Source: Clavaria fumosa (taxonomy: Eukaryota; Basidiomycota; Agaricomycetes; Agaricales; Clavariaceae). Taken from it: 64,000 nucleotides of DNA. Location of the stretch: the NCBI GenBank assembly GCA_951802425.1, contig OX637794.1:2666001-2730000 (forward strand), read 5' to 3'. Positions 1 to 11,995 of the stretch are shown piece after piece. The translations under genes and the position numbers were made by a program. Numbering within the stretch: the first letter of the stretch is position 1; each line of letters starts with the position of its first letter. The notes beneath the pieces are model-generated. The model had not been told where the DNA came from and did not search any database. It saw only the letters and a list, made by a program, of their open reading frames with translations.

Positions 1-203
1 TAAGCGTCACGCGGCATGTCAGCGCCACAGCGCGCAGTCTAACAGACACATGCCGCACGCTGAGTATTTGGGTCATTAGTCTGGGATTGGGGTGGGAGAA
101 AATCCTGTTTCCCATCACGCTATTGCAGCTCGGGGGTTTTTCTCTGCTCGTGTACGTATCAGCCACTTGTCGTTTTGTTGAGTTCTCGTTGATCTCACGG
201 ATC

Positions 204-456
204 ATGTTTAGTTACGGCACCGTAAGTCTGACGTTTCAAAAATCTGTGTGATCCTCGACTCATTAACCCCGTGCAGTTTCTTTACAACAGTCTCGTCGCA
301 CCACCATCATTCCTTCGACCCCCAGTAGTTCCGTCGCTTGAGGAAGACGAAGGTCTTCTGGCCGCTACAGCTGCTCTTCCTGCGGACATCGGTCAAAGCG
401 GTTACGACATGTTGCCGCACGTTGAGCGCACGCTTGCACCTCCTTCATCTCCGTGA
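204..456 (+). CDS. small spliced hypothetical protein, about 65 aa
   Basis: An ATG at 204 opens a six-codon exon (204-221). It is followed by a canonical 55 bp intron (GTAAGT donor at 222, GCAG acceptor ending at 276) and a 59-codon exon closed by TGA at 454-456. The join keeps the frame. The product is about 65 residues, begins MFSYGT, and is rich in Pro, Leu and Ala with an acidic patch (LEEDEG) in the middle. There is no signal peptide, membrane segment or domain that I recognise. The good donor, the acceptor and the open second exon argue for a real gene. It could also be the 3' part of a larger transcript that starts outside the window. Function unknown. Confidence 0.45.
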
Positions 457-1518
457 ATCTCCGTTGGGCCACGGCCGTACCGATCTATGTGTTTAGATCC
501 GTTTTATCGGTCCGGTCTGTGTAAATTCTTGTCGCTGATACATGTACACAGTTTTTTTTTTTGCAATTAGTCCATGCACAATGTTCATTTGCATTTCATT
601 CACCACATCCGTCAGTTTCCAGATTTCCAGATCTGTCCAAGCAAAGTGTGACATGCTATGTCAATCTGGTGTCCGGGGTACCTCAGCGGGAGTTAAGGTT
701 TTTTTTAAGGTAATCCCGTCGATCTTTTTTTTTTCTCGAGCACTTGGATACCGACACTCACACGGCAATGGCAGTTGCGGTTGCTATAGGTCGGGGGTAA
801 ATAACTAATAAAAAAAGAGACAAGCGATGATGGTGTGATTACGTGACGCATAGATGGTTAAATCAGCTTTTTGTTCTTTTTTTTTTTGGCTCAGACGTTC
901 CGGAAGCGAACAGCTCCGTTTCGTGCTGTAGGTCCAGTCACATAAGTAACTCCGTTTCTAGGAAGGCGCCCGGTGCTCCCTAGACCGGCGCCTTTAAGCG
1001 AGAAGAAGACGCGCGGACAGACCATAGTTAGTAGTGCGGGACAGACCGGTCAGCAGTCAGAGAGGAGCAACCCGATCGATCGAAAATGTGACAGCCGTAA
1101 TGCCGCACATCCACGAATCGGAACTCTACTATTATGTTTTAAGCAAAGAAAGCCGTGGTCCAACAACCGTCCAAATTCGTTGTAGTCGGGATTCAGTCGA
1201 CCGAAACGAAAAAAAGCTAAACGTGAAGATCCGTACAACCCTTTTCTCTAAACAACGCTTTGATTGCGAGGAGCAACGAACGCCCCGCTTTGAAGTCTTC
1301 TCCATCAAAATGCAGTCCAGAACGCGGCGATAATAGAAGATAGAATGCGGTGTGATGGGAAGCGTCTCTTTTTGATGAATTTTACCGATCATGGCAAGCC
1401 CACAGATCGAAGCATCATCATACCTGTGTTCTTCGCCCGGAGCTAATTGCACTTGAGAGATAGCGCAAAGGAGTCTGAGCCGCCGATTTTTGCACTGCGG
1501 TGTTGTGCGTTGCTTTCA
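457..1518. other. gene-poor stretch between the small ORF and SHQ1
   Basis: About 1 kb with only short, overlapping open frames on both strands and several T-rich runs (around 550, 710, 730 and 880). None of the frames shows a recognisable domain or a convincing chain of splice sites. It probably holds the SHQ1 3' UTR and intergenic sequence. I see nothing else that I can support. Confidence 0.5.
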
Positions 1519-3142
1519 TCACTCATCATCGCTATCCGGAACATGAATAGGTGCCGCATTTACTGCGTCTTCCAGTTGTCTCAGATCCCAGCCGATCGAA
1601 TCCTTGTCAACTTTTGTACACAGCAATGCTTTTCCCAGATCGCGCAACAATTCATCCCTGCCATAAATGCCTTTAGTGGAAGAATGCTCATTTAATTAGA
1701 ACAATGACGACTAACCGCGCCCAAGTCTGCGTCCAAGAGCAGAAGTCGTCGACCCAAACTTTGTTGTAGACATAATACACCTCATGATGGTCTAAGATAT
1801 GTTTAACTTCAAGCAGACAGCGTACCACCGTCCGCTTTCCCTTCTGGAGAAGCCTAGCCACGTCCATGTGACAGGCCTCGGCCAGCGCGAATGACCTGTG
1901 GAGTGGGAAAGCCAGAGACCGACGATAAGATGGGATAAGAGCGGCAGCAAGCTCAGACATAGCGCCGTTGGGGCGGAGAGGAGCATCGTAGGGAGGAGGG
2001 TCTAGGGCGGAGAAAGCTGGAGTGAGGATGCTGATGGTCCACGCGCTCTCTGAGGTGGGCTCATGCTGCGTCGTCCGTGCGTCGTACGCGTAGGAGAACA
2101 GCAAAGTCACTAGTGTGAGATAAAGAGCGTGCGTCTCCATAGAAGTCGCGAGATCTATGAGATTGTCAGCCGGGGCATGGCAAGGAAAGCGAGAGGCATA
2201 CATTCTTTTCGGGGTAGTCGCAGCATGGTCATTTTCTCGTCGTCGGTGAACTGAAAATCATCTCCGACAACGGCTACGTGAGGATGGTCCCATGTTAATA
2301 GTTCTTGAATGCATGAGGCATCCGCGAAATCGGCCCTGATGATGCCTAAGAGAGCAAATATTTTAATTTGGGGGATAAAGCTCACATGTAATGCTCCTCG
2401 TCCCATTTCTTATCCTCGCTCTGACTTCTTCTGCGCCTCCGCTCGTCGATTGGCAGTGTCTCCGCGTCGGACCCCAGCTCGTTGACCTCATTCTCCGTGT
2501 GTGCGACATGGGTAAAGAAGCCGGAGTGCATGTTCAGGAAACCGTACTGTTTCTCCCGCGAAAGATGGAGTGGGGGTAACGGCCCAGGAATAGACTGTGG
2601 TAGTTGCCAGTCATTTTGGGCAGCTGCGCATTGAGCTTCAATTATTGATCTCCCAACGAGCACTACAGAGAAGACTTACCTTCAAGAATTTCCCAATTCT
2701 GGTATGAGGAACCTTCAGCGTTTGTACGATTGTGGATATCGTCGCCACCAACCACCTCAATCACAGGTTTGGACTGAGCCAGTGTTCGGGGAGCAAGCAA
2801 TTTGGCAAGCAGGTCAAGGTCCGCAAACTCCTCGCCCCTTCGCTCCTTCGTTAATGTAACTGTAAGATATCCAGATGCAGGATCGTACAGCGCGGAAGAC
2901 TCATTATCTTCCAGCAGACGACCAGAGAAGTTCAGTCGCAGGAAGTAAGGGTTAATGTGCGCGGTAAACAACGTCTCATCAACGTGAATCTCGACGTCGG
3001 AAGCCTACTCTATCACATCTGTCTCAGTTTGCTGATGACGATGGCGGACACTACTGAGCCTACGCACGCGGACAGACGGACAGTAGATTGTGATTGTGAC
3101 TGACTTTTCGGTCTGACTACACGAGAACCGAGGCGTGATCAT
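1519..3142 (-). CDS. SHQ1: SHQ1, H/ACA snoRNP assembly chaperone
   Basis: Shq1 is a chaperone that holds the pseudouridine synthase dyskerin/Cbf5 before H/ACA ribonucleoprotein assembly in the nucleus. The start is an ATG at 3142, giving MITPRFS, the family's typical N-terminus. An intron then joins to the rest of the CS-like domain (VEIHVDETLF, then NPYFLRLNFSGRLLED). Further exons carry the linker (YGFLNMHSG) and the helical Shq1-specific domain (FSYAYDARTTQHEPTSESAW, then LTPAFSALDPPPYD). A last intron, whose acceptor ends in GCAG, joins the RDELLRDLGKALL exon, which closes at the TGA at 1519. The final exon was found only by reading past the stop at 1688. It is divergent from TRP2. All expected domains are present. 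Confidence 0.9.
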
Positions 3143-3413
3143 GTTAGAGTACTTGCCGCTGTGTTGAACTTGGCTTAGTCTGCGGTATCATGCGGTGATT
3201 GCAGGAGATGAATGCCAAACGTTGAGCAAATGACCGCAGGATCGAAACTTTATGCACAACGCGTGTCGGTGTGGCGGGTTGCTGATTTCGGAAGTCATGA
3301 TCACGATGTTCTACACTCGTTCGAGTCGTATGCTATCCCCACGTTAAGCTAACCCTTGCGCTTCCAGATTTCAGCACTCTCATGGACACGCAGGTATTTG
3401 TTTAGGATTTGCA
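3143..3413. promoter_or_regulatory. divergent SHQ1/TRP2 intergenic region
   Basis: This region separates the SHQ1 start from the first securely readable TRP2 exon and must hold both promoters. I see no clear TATA box. An ATG at 3382 is in frame with TRP2 but meets a TAG seven codons later, so a 5' non-coding or tiny coding exon of TRP2 probably lies here. Confidence 0.4.
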
Positions 3414-5196
3414 GCGGCATGGCGTTGATCTTCTGCTCTGCGAACAGAAATTGCCATCTTTTCCGGCATTGTCGACGGTGGAACGGCTGATCCTGGAAGA
3501 AAAGCGAGGGAACTGTGTCCCAATCTATGTTGAATTATCCGCAGATTTGATCACCCCATGCGTGGCATACCTCCGCATCGCGAAAGACTCGAAATATAGC
3601 TTCCTGCTCGAGTCTGTGATCGCGGGCGAGAACATCGCTCGATACAGTTTCATTGGAGCAGGTGAGCTCGGCATAATTTTGCCTTGTGGTTCTAGGCTGC
3701 GTTGTTGAACGCACGTTCGCGCTCTAGATCCTCTTAAAGTAATTAGGACTGGGCCCAACGAGGAAATCACAGGAGATCCTATGACAGCACTTCAGAGGGA
3801 GCTAGCCAACTACGAGTATGTCAAGATACCCGAGATCCCTACTTTCACGGGTGGGGCCATCGGCTACGTATCATACGACTGCGTTCGATACTTCGAGCCC
3901 AAGACGGCATGCGACTTGAAGGACCCGCTAGGTATACCTGAGGCCATTTTCCTGCTCGTGGACACTTTGCTCGTGTATGACCATCTCCACCAATCGCTGA
4001 AAGTCGTCTCCCACGTCTTCTGCCCGACAAACTCAGGGACAGGCAACCTTGCCTTCGTATACCAGACTGCCGCGTCGAAAGCTCGGAGGTTGGCTAAAGT
4101 TCTGACGAGCCTCGTCACTCCGCAGGTGCCTCAGGTGCCCGTCATACCTGGGAATGAGGCTGTCTCAAACGTAGGAAAGGAGGGCTACGAGCAGTTTGTA
4201 ACCAAGCTCAAGCAGCACATCGTTGCAGGCGACATCATCCAGGCCGTCCCATCGCAACGGCTCGCCCGAAAGACTGATTTGCATCCATTCAATGTCTATC
4301 GACGTCTACGCAAGCTCAACCCGAGTCCATATATGTTCTATCTGGATTGCGGAGATGTCCAGTTAGTCGGTGCCAGTCCAGAAACTCTCTGTAGAGTGGT
4401 AAAGAACAAGGTATATAATCATGCGATCGCTGGTACCACCCACAGAGGCACAACTATTGAAGGTACCTCGCTTTGGTGCCTCGCCTTGGCGTAGTGCCTA
4501 CCTCACTAACGTTTATCGTATTTGCAGAGGACGAGGAGCTCGGGCTCGCTTTGCTTAAGTCAGAGAAGGATCGCGCGGAGCATATCATGCTCGTCGATCT
4601 CGCCCGCAACGATGTCAACCGCGTCTGCCAACCCGCCACGGTCAAAGTGGATCAACTAATGCAATTGCAGAAGTACAGCCATGTGATACACTTGACATCG
4701 CAGGTGTCCGGTTTATTGCGTAACGACAAGACCAGGTCAGTCTGATAGAGAGGCTTCAAGGCGACCAATCTGAACGACGTCTGCAGATTTGACGCGTTCC
4801 GATCTATATTCCCCGCTGGGACGGTATCCGGTGCACCCAAAATAAAGGCCATCGAGCTTATCTCTTCTCTTGAAAAAGAAAAGCGAGGGGTATACGCGGG
4901 AGCTGTGGGGCGCTTTGATTTCGCCTCAGATGAGATGGACACATGCATTGCTATTCGCATGATGACATTTAAGAAGGGCACGGCTTATCTGCAGGCAGGT
5001 GGTGGCATAGTATTTGACAGTGTTGAAGAGGAGGAGTACAAGGAAACCGTTGACAAGCTGGCTGGCAGTCTGCGAGCATTGGATGAGGCCGAAAGTACGT
5101 CTATCAATATGATTCGGTGACGACTGGCCTGCGGCTAACTCGAGCTCAACAGAGTACTGGCATGATGCTCAGATTGGCCTAACTGCCGCAGTGTAG
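3414..5196 (+). CDS. TRP2: anthranilate synthase component I (TRP2)
   Basis: Converts chorismate plus glutamine-derived ammonia to anthranilate, the first committed step of tryptophan synthesis, in complex with a component II subunit. Four introns split it. The N-terminal domain contains SFLLESV, the Trp-binding (feedback) motif. The chorismate-binding domain shows [42 protein letters not shown] and [10 protein letters not shown]. It ends with a short spliced exon to TAG at 5194-5196. The true start is unresolved. An in-frame ATG at 3382 is followed by TAG, and using it would need a 21 bp intron, which is implausible. The coordinate given is therefore the first exon base that I trust. The stop lies 25 bp from the stop of the convergent uS2m gene. 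Confidence 0.9.
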
Positions 5197-5221
5197 ACAT
5201 GACAATAAAGAAAGTCATCTT

Positions 5222-6183
5222 TCACCATTGAGAGGGGTTGTGCACCTGTCGTCTACTAGGAGCCGCTCTGTCATCCCGTCCTGTCCTCGAATTTTTGGAT
5301 TCTCTGAGCTTTCGTAACTTCACCCCCTGCATGCCTGCGATACTCAGTATCCCGGCAACCAGCTCTGCTGTGGGTGTGCTGTCGTCGTTGGCCGGTATAG
5401 GATACATCACGATCCGCGGGTCGACATTGGAATCTACAATTCCTATGGTCGGGACGTGCTCAACGGCACACTCCCGTATCGCATTCATGTTTGATAACGG
5501 ATTGAGAATGACCATCAGGTCTGGGACGACTCTCTTGCTGTTGACGGTTTGCATGCCGTGAATGACCAGCTTATTCGTCAAGGTGCCTGGTGTCCACCGC
5601 TCGCCGACATGGTATCCTTGCTCCTCGATTCTTTCTGCAGCTTTGCGGACCACGTTTCGCAAGTCTGGTCGCGTGCCTACGAAGACGATCGTGCCGTCTC
5701 GTGTGGCTATGGCCCGCACGAGATTAGCTGCTCGTCGCAGTAGAGGCAAGGTGTGTTCAAGGTGAATTATGGTGATCCCGGCGCGTTCGCCATAGGCGTA
5801 TGGAAGGAAATTTGAGTTCATAAGTGCTGACGAGTGGCCGAGGTGGGCACCAGCAGCAATGAGTGCGGAGAGGGTGAGTTGACTCGGCGCTAGAGGCCGA
5901 TGGACTCGATGGTGAGGCTGAAAGGTATTCTCTCGCGTCTGTGTGGATCCATAATTCTCAAAAGTGTCCACTAAGAACGGCGCGGTCAGCCTCGACCACA
6001 AGTCCTCGATAAAGTGAGCTCACACAAATGCTTATATTCACCACGCTGTGACATGAATTCTGTCCAGTCATCAGGAGACTGGAGAGGCCTAGATAAATCT
6101 TGGGCAGTGAGGAAAGTGCGACGACATGGCGCTGCAAGCGACCGTATTCTGGGTCGACATTGCTTGAGCCAGAGAGCAGCCAT
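5222..6183 (-). CDS. MRP4: mitochondrial small-subunit ribosomal protein uS2m (MRP4)
   Basis: A uS2-family protein of the mitochondrial ribosome small subunit. The start ATG at 6183 opens a basic, Arg-rich N-terminus (MAALWLKQCRPRIRS) that looks like a mitochondrial presequence. A very short intron (about 35 bp, acceptor near 6000) joins the main exon. Family motifs follow: GAHLGHSSALMNSNFLPY, INLEHT-like IIHLEHTLPLLRRAA, FVGTRPDLRNVV, PGTLTNK, PDLMVILNP and VPTIGIVDSNVDP. The C-terminus has a basic tail. The intron boundary is approximate because its acceptor (GAG) is weak. It is convergent with TRP2. Confidence 0.9.
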
Positions 6184-6323
6184 GGACGAGCAGCAAGAGT
6201 GGCTGTGCAACTTTTTAAAGCTTACCTAATCTAACACGCTTTTTCTCGCAAATTTTCATCGGCTCGTTCGCTCCTCTCTCATTGGAATCTCCTCGTTGAT
6301 CTAGACAGGAAAAAAAAACAGAC

Positions 6324-8591
6324 ATGGATGAAGTCTTTGACGGCGCTGTTGGCATCGACCTTGGTACCACCTACTCGTAAGATGCAGCATCTGCTTGCCA
6401 TTGCGTTTACCGAATCCCACTTCAGCTGTGTTGCTGTATGGCAAAATGATCGCGTCGAGATCATTGCTAATGACCGTATGTTATTTATCTGTCTGGCTTC
6501 CAGCCTAGGCCTTGAGCCCCACTTTTTTTTGCAGAGGGTAACCGGACGACACCATCATATGTAGCCTTTGCTGCTGAAGAGCGTCTGATTGGTGATGCCG
6601 CAAAAAATCAAGCGGCGATGAACCCACGCAACACCGTTTTTGATGCAAAACGTCTCATCGGGCGACGATATGAGTTGAGCATTACATACCTTCTTCTGTA
6701 TCGTATTTTTGGCTGATGTTTAGGGGGCAGTGACCCTGACGTCAAGAAGGTAACGTACCTTTGGCTTCCTGCGATTATTTTGCTCATAATCATGACGTTC
6801 AGGACATGACTCATTGGCCATTTCAAGTCGTTGAGAAGGACGGATCTCCGCTGATTAAAGTCCACTACTTGGGCGAGGACAAGACTTTCAGTCCTCAGGA
6901 AATCTCCTCGATGGTTTTGAGCAAAATGAAGGAGATCTCGGAAGCAAAACTCGGGAAAACTGTGAAAAAGGCAGTCGTGACGTGAGCAGTTTTCCTTCCC
7001 ACTTGCTTACTTTGATTAAAAGGTTGCATCGTCTTTAGTGTCCCTGCGTACTTCAATGACTCTCAGAGACTAGCCACGAAAGATGCCGGTGCCATCGCTG
7101 GCCTCGACGTGCTTCGCATCATCAACGAGCCCACTGCAGCAGCCATCGCTTACGGTCTCGAGAAAAAAACCTCAGAAGAGAAACACGTTCTCATCTTTGA
7201 TCTCGGTGGCGGAACTTTCGATGTTTCTCTTCTGAATATAAGTGGTGGGGTATTCGCTGTCAAAGCCACTGCAGGAGACACACACTTAGGTGGCGAAGAC
7301 TTCGACAACAATCTGCTTGAACACTTCAAGAATGAATTTAAAAAGAGGTCCAAGCATGACATATCGGATGATCCCCGCGCTCTTAGGCGGCTAAGGAGTG
7401 CTTGCGAGCGTGCCAAACGGACGCTTTCCAGTGTTACACAAACCACCGTTGAAGTCGACTCCCTCTTCCAGGTATGACCCATGCTTGTTATTTGAGACCA
7501 GAGTCTGACTCTTAGTGCTAGGGCGAAGATTTCTCAGCGAACATTACCCGTGCCAGATTTGAGGAACTCAACGCCGCATTATTCAAATCTACCCTAGACC
7601 CAGTAGATAAGGTGCTCAAGGATGCCAAGATGCCACGCGAGAAGGTCGATGAGATAGTCCTCGTCGGTGGTTCCACCCGGATTCCCAAAATTCAGGCCCT
7701 CGTTTCGGACTACTTCGGTGGACGAACTCTGAATAAGTCGATTAATCCCGATGAAGCCGTCGCGCACGGCGCAGCTGTACAAGCAGCCCTGCTTACCGGC
7801 CAGACCTCCGAGAAGACTCAGGATCTACTTCTCCTTGACGTCGCTCCCCTATCTCTTGGTGTTGCTATGCAGGGAGATGTCTTCGGGGTGGTCGTGCCGA
7901 GGAACACACCCATTCCGACCAACAAATCGCGGACATTCACCACCGTTGAGGATAATCAGACCACTGTTACCTTCCCGGTGTAAGTCCTTTTCTTCCTCTC
8001 CAACAGAACTTCTGAGCTTATTGGCTCGTAGCTACGAAGGCGAACGAACACAATGCCGCGACAATCGCTTGCTTGGTGAATTCGAACTTACTGGCATACC
8101 CCCTATGCCTCGCGGTCAAGCCGAGCTCGTCACCACTTTTGAGGTTGATGCTAACGGTCTCCTGAAAGTATCAGCTCAGGATCGCGCCTCAGGCCGCAAG
8201 GCATCCATCAGTAAGCATTGCCCTTTGATCCGCCCCGCGGAAAATGAATTCCCGTACTGCAGGTATCACCAACTCGGTTGGCCGACTCTCCTCTGCAGAG
8301 ATCGACCAGATGATCAAGGACGCTGAGCAATACAAGATGGCCGACAAGGAGTTCTCTGCACGTCATGAGGCTAAATCCGATCTTGAGGCATACATCCACC
8401 AGGTGGAAGCATCGATAACGTCTCCTGAACTCGGCATGAAGCTCAAGCGGGGAGCGAAAACGCATGTTGAGGGTGAGCTCGCGCGTGCACTTGAGAAGCT
8501 GGAGTTGGAGGATACGACGGCGGACGACTTAAGGAAAGCCCATTTGGCGATTAAGAGGGCCATGCAAAAGGCGACAGCGGGTGTTCGATGA
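6324..8591 (+). CDS. SSB1: ribosome-associated Hsp70 of the Ssb type
   Basis: A cytosolic Hsp70 that binds nascent chains at the ribosome with the RAC co-chaperone. The ATG at 6324 follows an A-rich leader. Seven or so short introns are spread along the gene. The ATPase domain shows [54 protein letters not shown] and [11 protein letters not shown]. The substrate-binding part has [29 protein letters not shown] and a lid ending ATAGVR. It lacks the EEVD tail of cytosolic Ssa/Hsp70, and RLIGRRYDDPDVKKDM together with the short C-terminus fits Ssb rather than Ssa or BiP. About 610 residues, the normal Ssb length. Confidence 0.93.
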
Positions 8592-8752
8592 CAGAAACAC
8601 GTTTCGCCATTATGATCTCTTCTCTTAGCTGTTGACATGAATGAATCGGCAGTGGTCTACCTATTGCCGTCTTGTAGTTAGACCATTAAAACGAAGATCT
8701 CTCGAGAATCGACGGTTTGAACATGAAACTTCGAACACCACGGATTGGTCTT

Positions 8753-8784
8753 GTCACATGTCACATGGTGGCATGTCATGTGAT
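8753..8784. repeat. imperfect inverted repeat upstream of SPC24
   Basis: The left arm TCACATGTCACATG (8754-8767) is matched by CATGTCATGTGA (8772-8783) across a 4-base loop, differing by two bases. It contains several CANNTG (E-box-like) hexamers. It lies about 70-100 bp before the SPC24 start, in the short gap after the Hsp70 gene, so a regulatory role is possible but not shown. Confidence 0.4.
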
Positions 8785-8854
8785 GCTGGTCATGAAGGCG
8801 GTTGCTTCACGTGAGCGTGTTATCTCATGAAGCGCCATTTGCAAAACTGCAACA

Positions 8855-9671
8855 ATGTCTAAGGATCTGAAGGAAGCAATGTGATCATTCTGTTGTATTC
8901 GGCGTGTTGGTACTAACCTTTGCCGTTTGTACGCATAGAAAATTGATACGGGACATGACGAATATCATGGACCCAGAGGAGGACTACTTAACCATACTCT
9001 CTATGGAAGAGGAGGCCGCCGCTGCCGAGTCAAAACGGAAAACAGAACTTGACGAAGCCCATGCAAACCTCAAAGGTGTTTATTTAGATTCTTTTGTCGC
9101 GTTGGTGGATTAAGATTTGACATTTGACAATGAACCGCGCACAGCCTTGACAAGGAGTCGTGACGCTGCGCGAAAGGCTTGTACACGACCCGGATCTGTC
9201 CTTTCTGCGGAAGAACATCAAGCGTTCTTGAATGAGCACGACAACATTCGGCTGCAGCTCGCCAAGGCCATCAACGAAGCAGAAAGCACGCAGGCCCGCG
9301 ATGAAGCTGGGTTGGCCACACTCAAGGAAGAGGCGCGCGCTCTGGAGGAAAGTGACCTTGCTTTGGAACATGAGAGAGGACTCAATGGCACGGCGTAAGT
9401 GAAATATCAACGCTGTTTTACTGTCTTCGCTAACTTCGAATGTGAAGATTGCGCATACGGGTTTACAAGGGTTTGGGTTTTGAGGCTGTGCTGGATGGGG
9501 ATGGAAGGGCGACTAAGATGATTGTCCGTAAGTCAGCTAGTTTCTTGCATCTCGTTCCTCCGATTTATCCCTGTATCAGGTACTCAATCAGGAGATGTCT
9601 ATGTCACGGAGCTTTCGAACAAGGCTGGCTACGAACGCACACACAACCTATGGAAATTGGCTTCGTCGTGA
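8855..9671 (+). CDS. SPC24: kinetochore protein Spc24
   Basis: Subunit of the Ndc80 complex. With Spc25 it anchors the complex to the inner kinetochore. The start ATG at 8855 gives MSKDLKEA, and spliced exons then carry IRDMTNIMDPEEDYLTI. A long charged coiled-coil region follows (EEEAAAAESKRKTELDEAHANL, then ALEESDLALEHER), and a small globular C-terminal domain is read as LRIRVYKGLGFEAVLD, MIVR, SGDVYVTELSNK and ending NLWKLASS at the TGA at 9669. Short coiled coil plus this globular end is the Spc24 layout. About 200 residues, normal for the family. The introns are short and the splice phases agree. Confidence 0.8.
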
Positions 9672-9884
9672 GGAGCACTGCTACTACATTATCTATTCAA
9701 TATCTGCGGTATACAATCACAATATAATTCCGCGATTTTTCATTGTAAATGCGGCTTGAAACAATGATGAAGATAGACCGTCACAATCCTACGAAGAAAT
9801 CAACGTCCGTCGGACAGTCCAACCAACTAGCCAATCGAGATGGCATTTAATAATCCTTGCGTGACCTATTCGAGGTCTTATGCG

Positions 9885-11873
9885 TTAGCTAGCGCTCGAG
9901 CACAGCAAGACATTTCGTTTTACCACAACATCGTCCTTAATAACCCAAATTTTCTTTTCTTTACACTTCTCTCCAACCTCCTTGAGTTTGGCCACAATAG
10001 CGTTCTTCTTGACCTGATGCTCACGCAGATCTTGGTAGATGCTTTCCACAAGAAAGTTGAAGCTTCCCGTGGCCAGAGATGTGATCTTTGACAGAAGAGC
10101 AGGCAGATGCGCCTCTGGAAAGTTCGTCTTAGGCAGCCGCGGCACTTTGGGCATTGCAGGAAAAACGCTGGGTTGGGATTCGAAATTCACACCAGGCACT
10201 GATATGCCTTGCGGAAGTGGCGGTACTTTGAAATCTCCTTGGTTTGCATTCGGATGTGACGTCGAAGGCTTGTCCGTGATGGAGGATACGAACGTGAATG
10301 GATTGATGGGATAATGAGTATCTTGTATAGGGAATGGTCAGGCTAGATGTAAGCGTAAGGAAGCATGGACAAACCGTTGAAGAGATGAATTTTGTAGGGC
10401 TTGAATGCATCATAGCTACACCTCCCAATCCCTTCCTCCCAACAGGGACCCTTGGCAAATGGGACGAGAGGGCTGACGACTTTTCTCTTCTTCTCCAAAT
10501 TTCTTGGATTCTCTGGTTCCTTTTGTTTCCTCTTCGGCGGCAGTGGTATATCGAGAAGTGCAGAAGGGCTGATTTCCCTCTGCCCTCCAGCTATTTCTTC
10601 GGTCTCGTCGTCATCCACAAGCCAGCTGTCAAGATCTGAGTCTGATCCATCTCCTTCCCCGTCCCCGTCCTCATCCTCGCCATCTTCGTCAACGTTATCA
10701 CCATTGGCATCCTCCTCGTCCCATTCCAGTCCGCTGTCATAACCATAATCCAGCGCGACTACGTCTTTGGCAAATGGCGTCCGGGCCCCAATGACGCGCG
10801 AGCTGCGTGTCCAGGTTCCGAAGTAACCCGGGCGCAAGTCATCATGGAAGATAAGGACTTTGGCTGGTATTGCTTCGCGCGAAGCTAGTTTAGCCATGAG
10901 TCTACGAACCCGCGATGTGGATCCTACTATCTCGGCTTCAGTCAAATCAGAAACCAGGGCTCGGACGGTGATAGGAGAGGCAGTCTTGAACTGGCCATTT
11001 CGAGGAGGTCGTAAAGATTGGTGCATGGGCTCAGGAAAAGATGACAAGATTGACTTGAGGCGTTCTGAAATCGATATGAGAAATGTCACGCGACGGGGGA
11101 GATGTGACAGGAACCTTGAGAGGACATCATGGAGACATCTGTATCTGACGCGGATTCAAGGTTGGTGGTATCATCGACATCGACAACGAATTCGTCCGTA
11201 TCGGTAATCACAATGATTTCTTTAGCGTTCATATTACCACCAGCTTGTCTCTTCGTCCCCGGGGCTGTGAACCAATTAATGGGTGCGCGCACTGTGTCTT
11301 TCTTCAGCAAAAATGGTCTGAACGTCTTTTCGAAATCAGAAGGCCCATGTGCAGTTTGTAAAGCCGGAGCCGCGCTAGCCTTCGGCTTGGCGAAGAAATT
11401 AGCCATCAAAGAACGAGATTTGTCGTGAGCTTCCTTAATTCTCTTCTCCTTCTCAGCTTTAGCAGCTTTCTTCTCCAGTTTCGCCAGTTCCTGTTTCGAG
11501 GGCGTAAAATTGCAAGATATCTCGCTGCTACGTATTATTACCTTGGCCACCTTCTCAGGGTTTGGAATTTTCTTGGAGCCGCTCGCAGCAGCCTTGGATA
11601 GGTGTTCCATACACTGCAAGTTCAGTTAAATCATAAAGCCAGAGCGCAATGAGGTGAAAGCTGTGACTCACTGTATTGTTCTCGTCGTCATTCACGGATT
11701 GAGCTTCGTTTGAAACATTGGGAGGTTCAGGGTACGGAGCACCGTTTGACCTCACCGCGTTGTCTGGAGTGACAGAGCCTATTGCATTTTAATGTCTGAA
11801 GGAAGATACTACGACTACCACACAGACCTTTGTTCAAATCCGATACGGACATGACTGTGAGTGGGCCTTTCAT
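9885..11873 (-). CDS. CAC1: chromatin assembly factor 1 large subunit (CAF-1 p150/Cac1)
   Basis: Histone H3-H4 chaperone subunit that PCNA recruits to newly replicated DNA. The start is an ATG at 11852 or 11873 (MSVSDLNKG or MKGPLTV). In order, the protein has a disordered N-terminus, a Lys/Glu/Arg-rich helix (LAKLEKKAAKAEKEKRIKEA), a PIP-box-like SLMANFFAKPK, the CAF1A acidic domain (GTWTRSSRVIGARTPFAKD, then LDYGYDSGLEWDEED and a long Asp/Glu run), and a C-terminal winged-helix region (FPEAHLPALLSKI, then KKIWVIKDD). The PIP motif has Arg where Gln is usual. It is divergent from RFC2, another PCNA-linked gene. Confidence 0.85.
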
Positions 11874-11995
11874 GTACAAGCGTTGGATTTGCGACGGGTG
11901 AGAAAAGGACAGGGCAAGACGCGGTGTGTCACAAAAACAGTGACGTGACGACGTGTCGCGCCACACGCGTCGCCAACGAGCTGACCAGCGGCAAT
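11874..11995. promoter_or_regulatory. bidirectional CAF-1/RFC2 promoter with an MCB site
   Basis: Only about 120 bp separate the start codons of two PCNA-linked S-phase genes. The palindrome ACGCGT, the MluI cell-cycle box bound by MBF-type factors in fungi, sits at 11965-11970, with further CpG-rich TGACG and GTCGCG words beside it at 11941-11960. Regulation by MBF is inferred from the motif and the gene pair. Confidence 0.55.

Noticed and set aside
542..808. Plus-strand 88-codon frame
   Set aside because: Low-complexity composition with runs of Phe from T-tracts; no family features and poor start context.
1132..1452. Minus-strand 106-codon frame next to SHQ1
   Set aside because: No recognisable motif and no consistent splice chain. 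It lies downstream of the SHQ1 stop and is probably intergenic.
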